DNA from: Siphonodentalium dalli
Lineage: Eukaryota > Mollusca > Scaphopoda > Gadilida > Siphonodentaliidae
Length of the DNA: 64,000 bases
Assembly: GCA_032622095.1 (NCBI GenBank)
Contig: CP136061.1
Location: forward strand, 59,415,301-59,479,300
Reading direction: 5' to 3'
Both the position numbers and the translations under genes were made by a program. Shown here in pieces: positions 37,763 to 48,760 of the stretch (the first letter of the stretch is position 1; each line of letters opens with the position of its first letter). A model generated the notes under the pieces. It was given only the letters and a program-made list of their open reading frames with translations. It was not told the origin of the DNA and did no database searches.

Positions 37763-38370
37763 CAGGTGAATTTATCTTTATTGCTGAGATTTTTGAAGTT
37801 TTTATTTTAATAGTATTTATTTAATCTTTAAACTTTCAGTTTTCTAACATTATTGTACTTTTTACATCATCCTCAACTAGATTGCCATCACAATTTAAAC
37901 ATATTTGCTCAATTTCTTTTGTTTTTCAACTAAGGCTATCAAATTTATATTTCCTTTATTTTTGGCATGTTATGAGTATCATGCTTTAACCGATCCTCAG
38001 TTTTAATATGAGCGCTAATTCTGATTTTAGTGATTATTCTCCTGTAATAAAATGTTTTTAGTTTTTTGAGGTAACTCTCCACTTAAAACACAATTTCATA
38101 CTGAAATATAAAGTTAGTTTGTCTTTAGTTCCAGTCTTTCCTTTGTGTATGCCAGTTCAATAAAAAAATGTTTGTCAATTATACTCTTAAGGGGTTTCTA
38201 TGTCTGAGCCATAGATGTCAGGAGGTGGAAGTTTAGATGGACCTACACAGAAAACTACTCAATTGTTAAAGGCCCATTTAATTTTTCGAGTCACCGATTT
38301 AGTTTTAAAAACAATATATGACATAAAAATAAAATAACGATCAATATACTATAATTCATTCATTATATAT
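37763..38370. other. Intergenic, one MITE-like end
   Basis: At 38268 a TTAAAGGCCCATTTAATTTT stretch followed by CGAGTC resembles the left end of the element at 59098-59609. No gene is recognised. Confidence 0.5.
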
Positions 38371-39314
38371 TATATAACAATAACAAATGTCAAAAAGATT
38401 ACTTTAATCATAGTTTTAGAAGGGAAATTTTGGGAACAGCTTTCTCAGCAAATAAACAAATTAAGTGAAAATGAAGAGTACAAAAATTATATGATCTCAA
38501 TCTGTAAGATGGTGGAATGGCAATTTAATTGAGTTCATTACTGCTTCAAGCATTTCAACATTATGTTAGGTGTGTGTTGAAAAATGGCGAACATCCATTT
38601 TGCAAGAATTAATATAAATCTTTGGACTGAGATGAGTTTTAGCCTCATTTTTAGGTCACAAGTCCATTGCCAAATTCCCAGATTACCAGCTACATGTACA
38701 TGTATCTCTAACACTGTGGTATATTATTGGTGATTGCTCCCAGCTTGAGTGGACTGACCTGAATGCCAACATTAGGTTAGTTCCTTGATGTAACAATTCA
38801 TGGTAATGGCTTCTCACAATTTTCTTACACACACCTAACATAATGTTGAGATTCTTTAAGCAGTATTCAACTCAAAGAAGGATACAGAATTCACAAACCA
38901 AATTACGGAAGAAGATGGATAACTCTAAAATCAAGTGGCTTTGGCTGTTAGATATTTGACAATCCAGCCAAATTTCATCGAACAAAATGTTGATAAATAA
39001 CACGTTTTGGGCATTTTTATTTCTATAGTTGACTGTACATGTAGTTAGCATTATTTTTGGGCAATTAATCGATTCTGATAACTGAAACGGCATTTAAAAA
39101 AAATTTGTACAAGTTGGAATCTGATGATATGGGGACCATCGGATCGGATTGAGTACCTTTAAATTACCATTCCACCCTTTTACAAGTTCAGATAATGTAC
39201 TTTGTATAGCAGTTATTCATTTCCACCAATTGCTGTATATTTGCTGTTCCCAAAATTTATCTTCTAAAACTATGATTAAAGTCATCATTTGACATTGTAT
39301 TGTTATACAATATG
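38371..39314. mobile_element. Nested fold-back element
   Basis: The outer arms 38371-38450 and 39241-39314 are inverted repeats (ACTTTAATCATAGTTTTAGA on the left, its complement on the right, then ATTTTGGGAACAGC). A second inverted pair, GGTGGAATGGCAATTTAA (38511) and TTACCATTCCACC (39164), lies inside. A third, ACATTATGTTAGGTGTGTGT (38559) and ACACACACCTAACATAATGT (38827), lies deeper. Repeat D1 copy 2 (38940-39165) sits inside the right half. No coding frame is supported. Confidence 0.75.
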
Positions 39315-39385
39315 GTTGAGGTGGTCATTCACATAGTACAGATTCCTTAATGTGGTGTACAGATTCCTTTATGTGGTGTACTAGC

Positions 39386-39705
39386 TTAAAGTGATGTGAA
39401 ACACTCAGATAGGGTGACTAAATAAAAATGTAGAATAATCTTGCTCAAAGTAGTTATTTTGCTATATAAATCCAAATTTACAACACACACCATCATTCTT
39501 ATACATGTACATCAATTAAATTCAATGACTCTCGGTGGTGAAATCATTTGCGTTCGTTTATCGCTGTTTGTTGCATCCCGAATCGAGATGTAAATATTTA
39601 CAAGTTGTTCAGGCGATGTTTTCTATTGAGTGGTGTGGTAACTGTGGTCGATTTCATTGAGATCTTCGTCGATGTTAGTAGAATTTCACATCTCCCAGTT
39701 GGTAC
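39386..39705 (+). mobile_element. Family A element, copy 4 (3' end lost)
   Basis: TTAAAGTGATGTGAAACACT start and CATCCCGAATCGAGATGTAA, GTTAGTAGAATTTCACATC blocks. Similarity ends around 39705, just before the FB1 element. A 95-codon frame over this copy is not a gene. Confidence 0.8.
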
Positions 39706-39725
39706 AGTGAATGTTCACTATACCG

Positions 39726-40470
39726 AAAGTCTTCTATCTATTCTGGGCATATTTATCCAGAAATGCATACAAATTTACATGCCCCCAACAAAAAAAAACA
39801 CATTTTCATATTGTGCACAATTAAAAACTCTATAAATTCAATTGCGCTTAGTCTTAGGTGCAATTATTGAGTATCACAAACAAATTCTTTTAAATTCTTA
39901 TAGAATAAGCTGCATTCAGTATAACTATCGGGTGACATTTATATGATATTATTTTAGAAACAACAGAAATTGGTGTATGGTTCTCTATTTTGAAGGTTCT
40001 TTATTCTGAAGGTTCTCTATTCAGAATATTCGCTATTCCAAAGGTCTTCTATCTATTCTGGGCTTATTTATCCAGAAATGCATACAAATTTACATGTCCC
40101 CTCAACAAACAAAAAAACACAAATGGAATTGAATATACTATTACACTCACATAGTACATTAATACACCCAATTCTAATTTGCAAATTCTTCCAGATTTTG
40201 GTTATTAATATCAGGAAAACAGAATGGAAACATGGTGACTGTATGACTGAAACAAAATAAGGGATAAAGTTCTGTCTTTGGAAGAAATATCAAATGTCAA
40301 TAGTTACGTCAGCCCACACATGAGTCATAAACGCTAATAAATCCATACTAAGATGGCATATAAAAAACCTTTGGAATCTGTTGGAATAGCAAATCTTTGG
40401 AATAACGAACCTTTGAAATAGAGAACCTTCTGAATAGCGAACGTTTGGAATAGAGAACCTTTGGAATTGA
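39726..40470. mobile_element. Fold-back element FB1, copy 1 (17-bp tandem-repeat arms)
   Basis: The left arm at 39978-40043 is a degenerate tandem of a TTCTGAAGGTTCTCTAT-like 17-mer. The right arm at 40372-40468 is the same repeat inverted (TTTGGAATAGAGAACC-like). A ~80-bp segment beginning TCTTCTATCTATTCTGGGC and containing TCCAGAAATGCATACAAATT occurs twice in direct orientation (39731 and 40044). The second family copy, at 58591-60030, has cleaner arms. Confidence 0.75.
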
Positions 40471-41246
40471 ATCATGACCCCCAGAAATTGTGACAAAACA
40501 TGCTGCCCACCGTGATTACGCACCTCATCTGATCTTCCTAGAAGGGATGAAAGCTTGTGAGTTGTGACAAGCTATTCATCGTCGGAGAACTATACTGACC
40601 TATGCGCCATTTTCAAAATAATCATGTATTTGTAATATCATTGGAATCGAGGGCATGAACTTTATGATGGGTGCGAATGCTAGATGATTAAGCCAAACAA
40701 GGAGTGTCTATAGACCAATATCATAATGATACGTAATGCATCTGAACACAGATCTGAGGCTCACAGTGTTACAGATCCACAGTTGAGTACCGGCAGTAAA
40801 TTGTTCAGTAACAGACTGTTACATGCGCCCAAATGTCTTCAATCCATATTTATAATTTTATACCCACGAAACTATTTCAAAATTGCCATATGAAGAGATA
40901 ATCCATCTTTAAGAGTAAAATCCAAGATGGATGCTGGCGGGCATGTTGTTCTTCTAAAATCATCAAATTTGATAGCACCCAACTAGGGTGATCCTCAACA
41001 TGCCTGTAAATTTCAAAAATATTTCTCTTATAAATGCAAGCTCAGGGAGTATCAATTGATTCAAATTTGAAATTCAAGACGGTCGCTGGCAGCCATGTTT
41101 TTTTTAACAAATTACGGGGGGAATTCAATGACAGGCTATACCAGTGTACATGTAATGTGCATAAGTACTGGCAGTTATGCCCCCAGCTCCCAGATTCTTA
41201 TTTTCAGACCCCTACAACCCTCTAAATAGTGCTACCTACATGTAAG
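40471..41246. other. Intergenic, nothing recognised
   Basis: No feature beyond short repeats such as AAGATGG(A/C)TG(C/G)TGGC-like pieces. Confidence 0.45.
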
Positions 41247-41560
41247 CTTCCGGAATTTTTGGAAAACCCTGTGCCAATGCATTACTCTCAGGTGCATGAT
41301 AATCGTGATGGCCTAATAATAGTGATGGGTGGTGATTTAGGCTGAAATTAATAATAGTGATGACAATTTCACTCTGTGTCTCAATGCCAAACACAAGTAA
41401 TAGTGACCATTTGGGAATTTTCTCCAAAATTAATAATCGTGCTGACGCTGTTATTAGGCACCTGAGAGTATCTTATATATGCGAGTCTCCCATATATAAG
41501 AGAATGAATTGGCCTAACGATACATTGTATTTACCTTAACCTCATAAGCCAGTGTATTCT
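41247..41560 (+). repeat. Palindromic repeat P1, copy interrupted by a MITE
   Basis: AAGCTTCCGGAATTTTTGG and CTGTGCCAATGCAT on the left and CTTATATATGCGAGTCTCCC on the right are the two halves of P1. A 188-bp insertion (next entry) lies between them. The right half continues through AATTGGCCTAACGATAC. Confidence 0.8.
41283..41470. mobile_element. 188-bp MITE with 13-bp perfect TIRs, nested in P1
   Basis: TACTCTCAGGTGC (41283-41295) and GCACCTGAGAGTA (41458-41470) are exact inverted repeats. They sit exactly where the P1 core is broken. The interior holds repeated AATAATAGTGATG-like motifs and no frame. A target duplication is not evident; one or two P1 bases appear missing. Confidence 0.85.
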
Positions 41561-42452
41561 ATGATATATACAGTATCATATATGTGAGACACCCCTTCAA
41601 AACTCTTATGAAAGGGTGGGCAAATAATTAATTAAGGCAGTTATTTATCAAGTTCCAAGCTCCTGAGCCTTAACTGAAGTTAAGTGATGCCTGCAATTTG
41701 TGTTTGTGTGGCTGGGGCAAATAATTATTAATGAATTAATTAGGTATTTTAGGGCATTTCTTCAAGTTCCAACTGTCATGATCAAGCTCCTGAGTAGGCC
41801 TAGTACTGATGCTGAAGGGGTCACTCACCGAAAAAAAGTGCTGAATGGGTACACAGGGTTTGAAAATGTGCTGAAGGGTACACAGGGTTTGAAAATGTGC
41901 TGAAGGGTACACAGGATTTGAAAATGTGCTGAAGGGTACACAGGATTTGTGATCAGCACTAAAAGTCTGACGGCCATTAGCAGTTTGTTTTCAGTTCATT
42001 TTAATGTTCATTGGAACGCCAACAATCATTCTCTAACATAAATCATCATGGCAGATACGGAAACTATAAACATCATTTAGAACAATATTTCAAAACATGT
42101 GTACCCTTTGAACAGCACATTTTCAAAACCTATGTACCTTGTAGCAATTATTTTGGTGAGAGTGACCCCTTCAGCCTTACTGACTCCTGTGGACTGTGGT
42201 ATATTAAGGGGTGGTGGTGGTGTCAAGTGACCAACTTTGAATGGGAATTTACTTGCAAATCACCAGAGCAAAAGTTATGTATGAAGGCATTGAAGCAGTT
42301 GTCAAGGAACCAAAGCAGGCATTCAATTAAGAGTCATAATATTTAACTGGCTAGGACTAGGTCAATTCACCTTTTCGGCCAGCGGCTGATAACCTTGCCT
42401 ACAGCTAATTATTTCTTAGTGCTGGCTGCGGTAAGACAAACAAATGGTAAAT
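41561..42452. repeat. Inverted repeat with 29-bp tandem units
   Basis: Four units of about 29 bp (GTGCTGAAGGGTACACAGG then TTTGAAAAT) lie at 41838-41950. A mirrored single unit (GTGTACCCTTTGAACAGCAC then ATTTTCAAAACC) lies at 42098-42140. The arms extend outward: GCTGAAGGGGTCACTCACCG at about 41812 is complemented by GGTGAGAGTGACCCCTTCAG at 42154. The 111-codon frame at 42011-42346 is within this structure and unsupported. Confidence 0.65.
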
Positions 42453-43631
42453 ATGAGTGAAACTGTGAAGCCGCGCATAGGAGCTCTGTCGGATTTGCCG
42501 GACAATTTCGATAAAATATTTTTTAATTCGGTGGAAATATCTTTAAAATCCCGTCAGGCGTCAGCAAGGTTTCAGATACTATAGCGAAGGTTATGTCCAC
42601 AACGTGTCAATAAATAAGTTGGAAAATAAACTGCTTGTTGGAGCCAGCGGAAAAATGAAAGTCCACACCAGGTCGATTTTGTGGTTGATTCATCGAATAT
42701 TTCCAATGTCCACTGCTCTTGTCAAGCTGGCCGGGTGAGTGCAATAATAATATCTTTTTAATGCTGCATTATTTTTTGTGAATATACACGTTTGTGTTGT
42801 GCAACCCACCATACATTTGCCGAAACTATACGACCAATATGTGGAATATATATCCGATCAGTAAATTCTGAATTTATTATTAATAACGAGTGATTTTGAT
42901 GTTAATATGCATTTTAGTATTATGTTCGTATGCTATGACGTTTAGAACGTTTGTGTTGCTATAGATTTTGGTCACGCCCCCCCCCCCCCCCCCCCCCACC
43001 CCCCATTTCTTCAAAACTAGGTTGATCATAATGACATTTTGTAGTTAAATATGACGATTTAAAGTAAGAACATTTATTATCACCACCTTTATAGTGTTTG
43101 TCAACACAAATTAGCATCAAGTCTGGTTGGTATAAACAATATTTCTTTTAAAAAATCAAACAAAAAGCACAAACACAATATACAATACAAATATAGAGAA
43201 GTCTGTGGGGGTCACCTAATCGCATTTCGATTCGCCCTATGGACATAATCGGGCCCAATACTGCCGATACACACTGATTCTATATTGATAATCTATATCT
43301 ATAAAATGTTTAAAAGTGCTGACCTTATATTTATACCTTTACTCACTGCATCCCAATTCCAAAATGTTATATTTGGAGGATTTACTTTGTGAAATACATA
43401 CAACCCCAGCCCTACCCAACAAACTTGTCATCTGAGGATTTATTTTTTTTCAGAAACAGTGGTTGTTGTTCACATGCAGTGGGTGTTATTCTGCCCTTAA
43501 AATTTAAAAGATCATGTTTTTGCGAAAAGATCGGCAACTATAGTAATACTAGTATAAATTATAGACATACCTTCGAACACACATATCTGTTCTTTGATGC
43601 CGGTTTGTATAACAACTCCAGATTTAGCTGA
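42453..43631 (+). pseudogene. SWIM zinc-finger protein gene, broken by frameshifts
   Basis: Three frame pieces join into one recognisable protein. From ATG 42453: MSETVKPRIGALSDLPDN and on to ARFQ, then a TAG. Shifted by one base from 42574: RYYSEGYVHNVSINKLEN and on to GKMKVHT. Back in the first frame from 42672: VDFVVDSS, then VHCSCQAGR, ending at a donor (GG followed by GTGAGT, 42735). A second exon after TTTTTTTTTCAG (ending 43453) gives NSGCCSHAVGVILPLKF in the frame ending 43631. CSC...CSH is the SWIM C-x-C...C-x-H zinc ligand set, split by the intron. A YSEGYVHN-type lead before SWIM is typical of proteins that also carry a YqaJ-like nuclease domain (family knowledge); that domain is not seen here. 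The exon phases do not match and there are at least two frameshifts, so it is a pseudogene, or sequence errors are present. Confidence 0.6.
42977..42997. repeat. Poly-C tract (21 C)
   Basis: Uninterrupted run of 21 C followed by ACCCCCC, inside the intron of the SWIM gene. Its length is unreliable in assembly. Confidence 0.8.
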
Positions 43632-43846
43632 TCGTGTGGTCGTCCACAACATGTTATCCATCGCAAACACTTCTCAATGTCAACTTTCGGCTTTGCAAAC
43701 GGAATAAAAGTCACTCCGATACATCTATCAGGGTAACGATTATCAGTGTTACACCTCCCATGGCTACACTTTTTCACCATTTTATGAAAATCCGACTCAG
43801 CTTGGAAATATTCTGGTGCACATCGAACAAATTATCCAATTGAACT

Positions 43847-44845
43847 GTTAAGGGCTTTGTGGACCCAATTTTTCCAAAATTTCCCAAAATTTTATAGAGT
43901 CCAAATAAAGGATTCTGTTCATGTATATTAGTAATAATAGAAACCATGCCCATTGATGCAACATTTTGAGAGTATACGTCATGGTGGATTATGTTAGAAA
44001 TACAAAATGTGAACTTTATTGAGATTTAAAAAAATAAAATTTACAGGCAATGGTCCAAGAAAAACAAAGTCCTAATCTAAGAATCAAATATGGGAATATG
44101 TACTGAACACTGTGATGAATGATGTACCGGTACTACAAAAAAAATATTATATTTCTTGAGTGTTCTTTGATAAAATTACTTTGAACCGGTTGTTGAAAAA
44201 TGATATATACTTGCTTAAACGTTGGCTATGTGGGTGGTAGCAGGCACGGGTTAACAGCTGGCCATTGTAACTGCTCTGGACAATAGAATGCTAATCCTCA
44301 ATCAAACCCCTACCAGATCACCACACTAATTCTAGTAAGTAGGTCACCACTCACTCAGGGTAATCACTCATGTGGAAGTTGACACTGGTAAAAGCAATTC
44401 ACACTAGACTGGACATCAGCCATGAAAGGTTGAACCATGAACTGCTGCCTCTCAGTCAACCATATTAGGAAGATAGTACATGTATATCATTTGTCAACAA
44501 CCGGTTCAAAGTAATTTTATCAAAGAACACTCAAGAAATATAATATTTTTTTTGTAGTACATCATTCATCACAGTGTTCAGTACATATTCCCATATTTGA
44601 TTCTTAGATATGGACTTTGTTTTTCTTGGACCATTGCCTGTAAATTTAATTTTTTTAAATCTCAATAAAGTTCACATTTTGTATTTCTAACATAATCCAC
44701 CATGACATATACTCTCAAAATGTTGCATCAATGGGCATGGTTTCTATTATTACTAATATAGTAATACACATGAACAGAATCCTTTATTTGGACTCTATAA
44801 AATTTTGGGAAATTTTGAAAAAATTGGGTCCACAAAGCCCTTAAC
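43847..44845. mobile_element. ~1-kb element with ~366-bp terminal inverted repeats
   Basis: The left arm 43847-44212 starts GTTAAGGGCTTTGTGGACCC. The right arm 44476-44845 ends with its exact complement. The arms stay highly similar through AAATTTTATAGAGTCCAAAT, CACAGTGTTCAGTACATATT (right-arm strand) and AACCGGTTGTTGA, with one 8-bp indel. The spacer (44213-44475) is unique. The interior and arms have no coding frame. High arm identity suggests recent insertion or arm homogenisation. No clear target duplication was found. Confidence 0.85.
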
Positions 44846-44880
44846 AAAACAAACGAAATCTCTCGCCAGGCGTCGAAATT

Positions 44881-46663
44881 TACGGTGGCTGATTTGCGAC
44901 ATACTCAATACATATATTATCTCGAGATCTCGACATATTATCTCGAGATCTCGAGATATTATCTCGAGATCTCGACATATTATCTCGAGATCTCGAGATA
45001 ATTATCTCGAGATCTCGAGATAATTATCTCGAGATCTCGACATATTATCTCGAGATCTCGACATATTATCTCGAGATCTCGAGATAATATCTCGAGATCT
45101 CGACATAACATGCATATTTAAACATCTGATGTAGTGGCAATGTGACAACAACCAAGATGGAACGCGAGCAAGTCGCTCCCTGTCTCTCACTCAAACTGTC
45201 TGTCTCCCCTCTCCCCCTCTCGCTCTCTCTATCTCTCTCGCTCCCCCTCTCTTTCTCTCTCTCTCGTTCTTTCGTGGGTCCCGGTACATACAAATCGACT
45301 TGGTTCAAATCCGGGAATCTCGATTGATAATCTGGTACTCGGGTCTCTGTCCCTCCATCTCTCTCTCCCCCACTCTCTCTCTCTCTCTCTCTCACTATGT
45401 CTGTCTATCTAGCTCCAATCGACTTGATTCAAATCCGGGAATCGAATCCGGCTTATTCTCGATTGATAATCTGGGACTCGTGTCTCTGTCTCTTTCCCAC
45501 TCTATCTCCCTCTGTCTGTCTGTCTGTCTCCCGTTCTTTCGTTAGCCGCTGATCATTCGAATAGCGGCGCGTATGCATACGTGTCGTCTTGTGTCAGTTC
45601 CGGAACGCAAATCCGGGTTATTCTCGATCGATAATATGGGACTCGGGTCTATGTCTCTCTCTCTCCCACTCTCTCTCTCAATCTTTCTCTCTCCCTCTGT
45701 CTGTATGTATGTCTGTCTGTCTCTGTCTCTCTCTCTCCCATCAACCCCTGATCGTCCAGAGTGCAGATGTACGAACAAATCGCCTTGGTTCAGTTCCGGG
45801 AAGCGAATCCGGGTTATTACCGATCGATCGAGAATAACCCGGATTTGCGTTCCGGAACTGACTCAAGACGACATGTATGTACACGCCCCTTTCGAATGAT
45901 CAGGGGCTAACGAAAGAACAATATATATATGTATATATACAACCAAGATGGAGAGAGAGACAGACAGTCAGAGAGACAGACAGACAGACAGACAGAGGGA
46001 GTTGGAGTGGGAAAGAGACAGAGACACGAGTCACAGATTATCAATCGAGGATAAGCCGGATTCGATTCCCGGATTTGAACCGAGTCGATTGGAGCGAGGG
46101 AGACAGATATACAGAGCGAGAGAGAGAGAGAGATAGAGAGAGAGTGGGAGAGAGAGAGAGAGTGGGAGAGAGGGAGGGACAGAGACCCGAGTCCCAGACT
46201 ATCAATCGAGATTCTCGGATTTGAACCAAGTCGATTTGTATGTACCGGGACTCATGAAAGAACGAGAGAGAGAAAGAGAGAGCGAGAGAGAGAGAGATGG
46301 GGGGAGAGGGGAGACAGACAGTTTGAGTGAGAGACAGAGAGCGACTTGCTCGCGTTCCATCTTGGTTGTTGTCACATTGCCACTACATCAGGTGTTTAAA
46401 TATGCATGTTATGTCGAGATCTCGAGATATTATCTCGAGATCTCGAGATAATATGTCGAGATCTCGAGATAATTATGTCGAGATCTCGAGATAATATGTC
46501 GAGATCTCGAGATAATATGTCGAGATAATTATGTCGAGATCTCGAGATAATTATGTCGAGATCTCGAGATAATATGTCGAGATCTCAAGATAATATGTCG
46601 AGATCTCGAGATATTATCTCGAGATAATATATGTATTGAGTATGTCGCAAATCAGCCACCGTA
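44881..46663. mobile_element. 1.8-kb modular palindrome (fold-back element)
   Basis: It begins TACGGTGGCTGATTTGCGAC and ends with the exact complement. GAAATT flanks both sides (44875-44880, 46664-46669), a possible 6-bp target duplication. Left arm about 44881-45640, loop about 45641-45821, right arm about 45822-46663. From outside in, each arm holds a unique ~40-bp cap; a tandem array of self-complementary CTCGAGATCTCGAG units (44919-45107; 46414-46630); a ~100-bp unique block with GTGACAACAACCAAGATGGA; and modules alternating CT-rich (or GA-rich) runs with TTCAAATCCGGGAAT...CGATTGATAATCTGG. The repeated modules are in order along each arm. Frames of 60-115 codons in the CT/GA runs are low-complexity by-products. 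Confidence 0.9.
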
Positions 46664-47558
46664 GAAATTAATCACCAAACCAGGAATAAATGACAACATT
46701 TTCTGATTGGATGATAAGGTGATGCACGGATACTTTGTATGAAATTTAATAGTCTTGCTATTAATTACACAAAAAATGATGTTTAATCCGAACAAACATC
46801 CACCGATATTACTGTTGCTACGCTAGTATTAAAACAAACATTGATGTCTTACCGGAAATCACACTAGGCTCTCAGTGAATAGATGCCGTTATCTGATTGG
46901 ATCATGCCGATATCTGCCGAAGCGTCAATTATACAATTTTGCAATAAATATATTTTTGAGAATTTTTTTCGGGAATTATCAGTGATTATATCAAATTTGA
47001 TCGAGAATCAATATAAAATTATAAAATAATTTTAAATAAATGCACAAACATTATAATTATGGAACAAGTTCCAGCAGACCTGCCAGATAAATACCTGTTG
47101 TTTCCAATCCCACATAAAATCACACTCAGAAGTGTGTGCAACTCGGTAGATCTAACTCCCCATTCAAAATTGGTCACTTGACCTGTTGACACTCCCCTTA
47201 ATTAATATGATTATGAATGACAAATAAAAATCAGTCACCTGCAAATTCAAGGACTACGGCTACGTGTCTTTAAAATTAAACTCTCCAGATAACAACTTGA
47301 TTATGCACAACTTGTCATCTCGTTCTGAGATAATGAAATAGTATTTTTTTATAGACTGTTCTGCCAGCAAATCGCTGTAATTCGCAAAATGAAATCGCAA
47401 AATTCATTATATTCACGAAGGTCACGGTCACATATTCTACACAGGGGAGATAATCTTGTCTGACATTCATGCGGACGTATAACTATAGAGTTATCTCTCC
47501 TGCATCACCGCGAGAAGTCGGATCTTTCTCTCTTCTTTTTTTTAACCGTCAGGTCCAG
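46664..47558. other. Intergenic, nothing recognised
   Basis: AT-rich, short frames only. Confidence 0.45.
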
Positions 47559-47560
47559 CA

Positions 47561-47590
47561 ATGGCACAATGGCGATCCACGGTGGAGGCG
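47561..47590 (+). CDS. Possible first coding exon (10 codons)
   Basis: A pyrimidine-rich stretch ending ACCGTCAG (47552) precedes GTCCAGCA and an ATG at 47561. Ten codons (MAQWRSTVEA) then reach GTGAGT at 47591, in phase 0. The arrangement of acceptor, start codon and donor fits a small 5' exon, but it is short and no partner exon was found, so chance is quite possible. Confidence 0.2.
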
Positions 47591-48282
47591 GTGAGTTCTG
47601 ATTGGCAAGATAATGGTCGAATTTCTGCGCGCTGAGGTTTATAAATTTTCTGAGTGTGAAACTTTATTTTAAAACAAATATCGATTAATAAGGAAATATT
47701 AAAATATTGGAATTATATCACTCCCATTTCTGAGAATGACATGCCCACATTAGGCCAAAAAAACAAAACAAAAACAAATTGGTTTCCGGTGTCATATGGG
47801 CAAAAAACTAAATAGGTTAGGTAGGTAGGAAAATCTTGTTTTGATTATTTTATTTTGTTATATTTGTGTATATTTTTTTACCATCAAATTATTGGATTCA
47901 CTGATTTGATAATATGGCAGGCTATAATAATTGTTCTTTGTTTTATGGAATTAGTATGTTGAACAATAAACAGCACGTATATAAGCCTACCGGTATGTAT
48001 GCAAATCTATTGTAAAAATTTAGCATAGAATAAGACATTATATCCCACTCTCCTAGTGTCTGTTAAACTTAAATGTTCGGTCAGTATTTGATATCTCGAG
48101 AGGCATGTGTGCAGGATAGGGGCTGGGTCAAAACTAAAATGTGATAGGTGTTTAGGCGTGTGCTAACTACTACAATATATATGATATCCTGAAAGTTATA
48201 CCAGATGCAAACTACCAAATGTTCAAAACCCATAACGTGTTAAATATGGATTATCATATAACAATTTTGAAACAGTTTCGCA
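47591..48282. other. Intergenic, nothing recognised
   Basis: AT-rich, no feature. Confidence 0.45.
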
Positions 48283-48733
48283 GGTATAAAATATTAAATA
48301 TGAATTGAAGACCTCTGTCCGGAAACGCTTCTATCAATTCATATTTATTTTATTTCGAATATTTATTATAAAATGATATGATAAAATTTGACCGTTATTC
48401 TATTTTTACAACAGACCATTCTGGCGATACCATATATCGATATAGATCAGTAGGGTGTCCCCATTGCTACAACACGAACGTCAAATGTACCAGATTGATA
48501 GTTTGTATTGTTTTATTCCATATAGTTATGAGCGATAGTGAGTCGAATTAACGTTTATCTGCGACAAAAAATACACAATAAACTTTCTGGTCTCTGCTAA
48601 CACTTAACCACTATTGTTCGTTAGCTAAATAACCGCACGTTTTAGACCAGAAAATATTCGAAATATAGTCAATATTAATCGATAGAATCATTTCCGGACA
48701 GGGGTCATCGCTTCATATCTAATATTTTATACC
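48283..48733. repeat. Inverted repeat, ~70-bp arms
   Basis: GGTATAAAATATTAAATATG with CTGTCCGGAAACGCTTCTAT (48283-48350) is mirrored by 48660-48733 (ATAGAATCATTTCCGGACAG, then CATATCTAATATTTTATACC). The spacer is about 310 bp without coding content. It adjoins the next element. Confidence 0.75.
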
Positions 48734-48760
48734 CCGGTAACTATATATCAAATGTTTACA

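Noticed and set aside
45066-46451. Several Arg/Glu-rich or Ser/Leu-rich frames
   Set aside because: Translations of CT/GA simple repeats inside the large palindrome.
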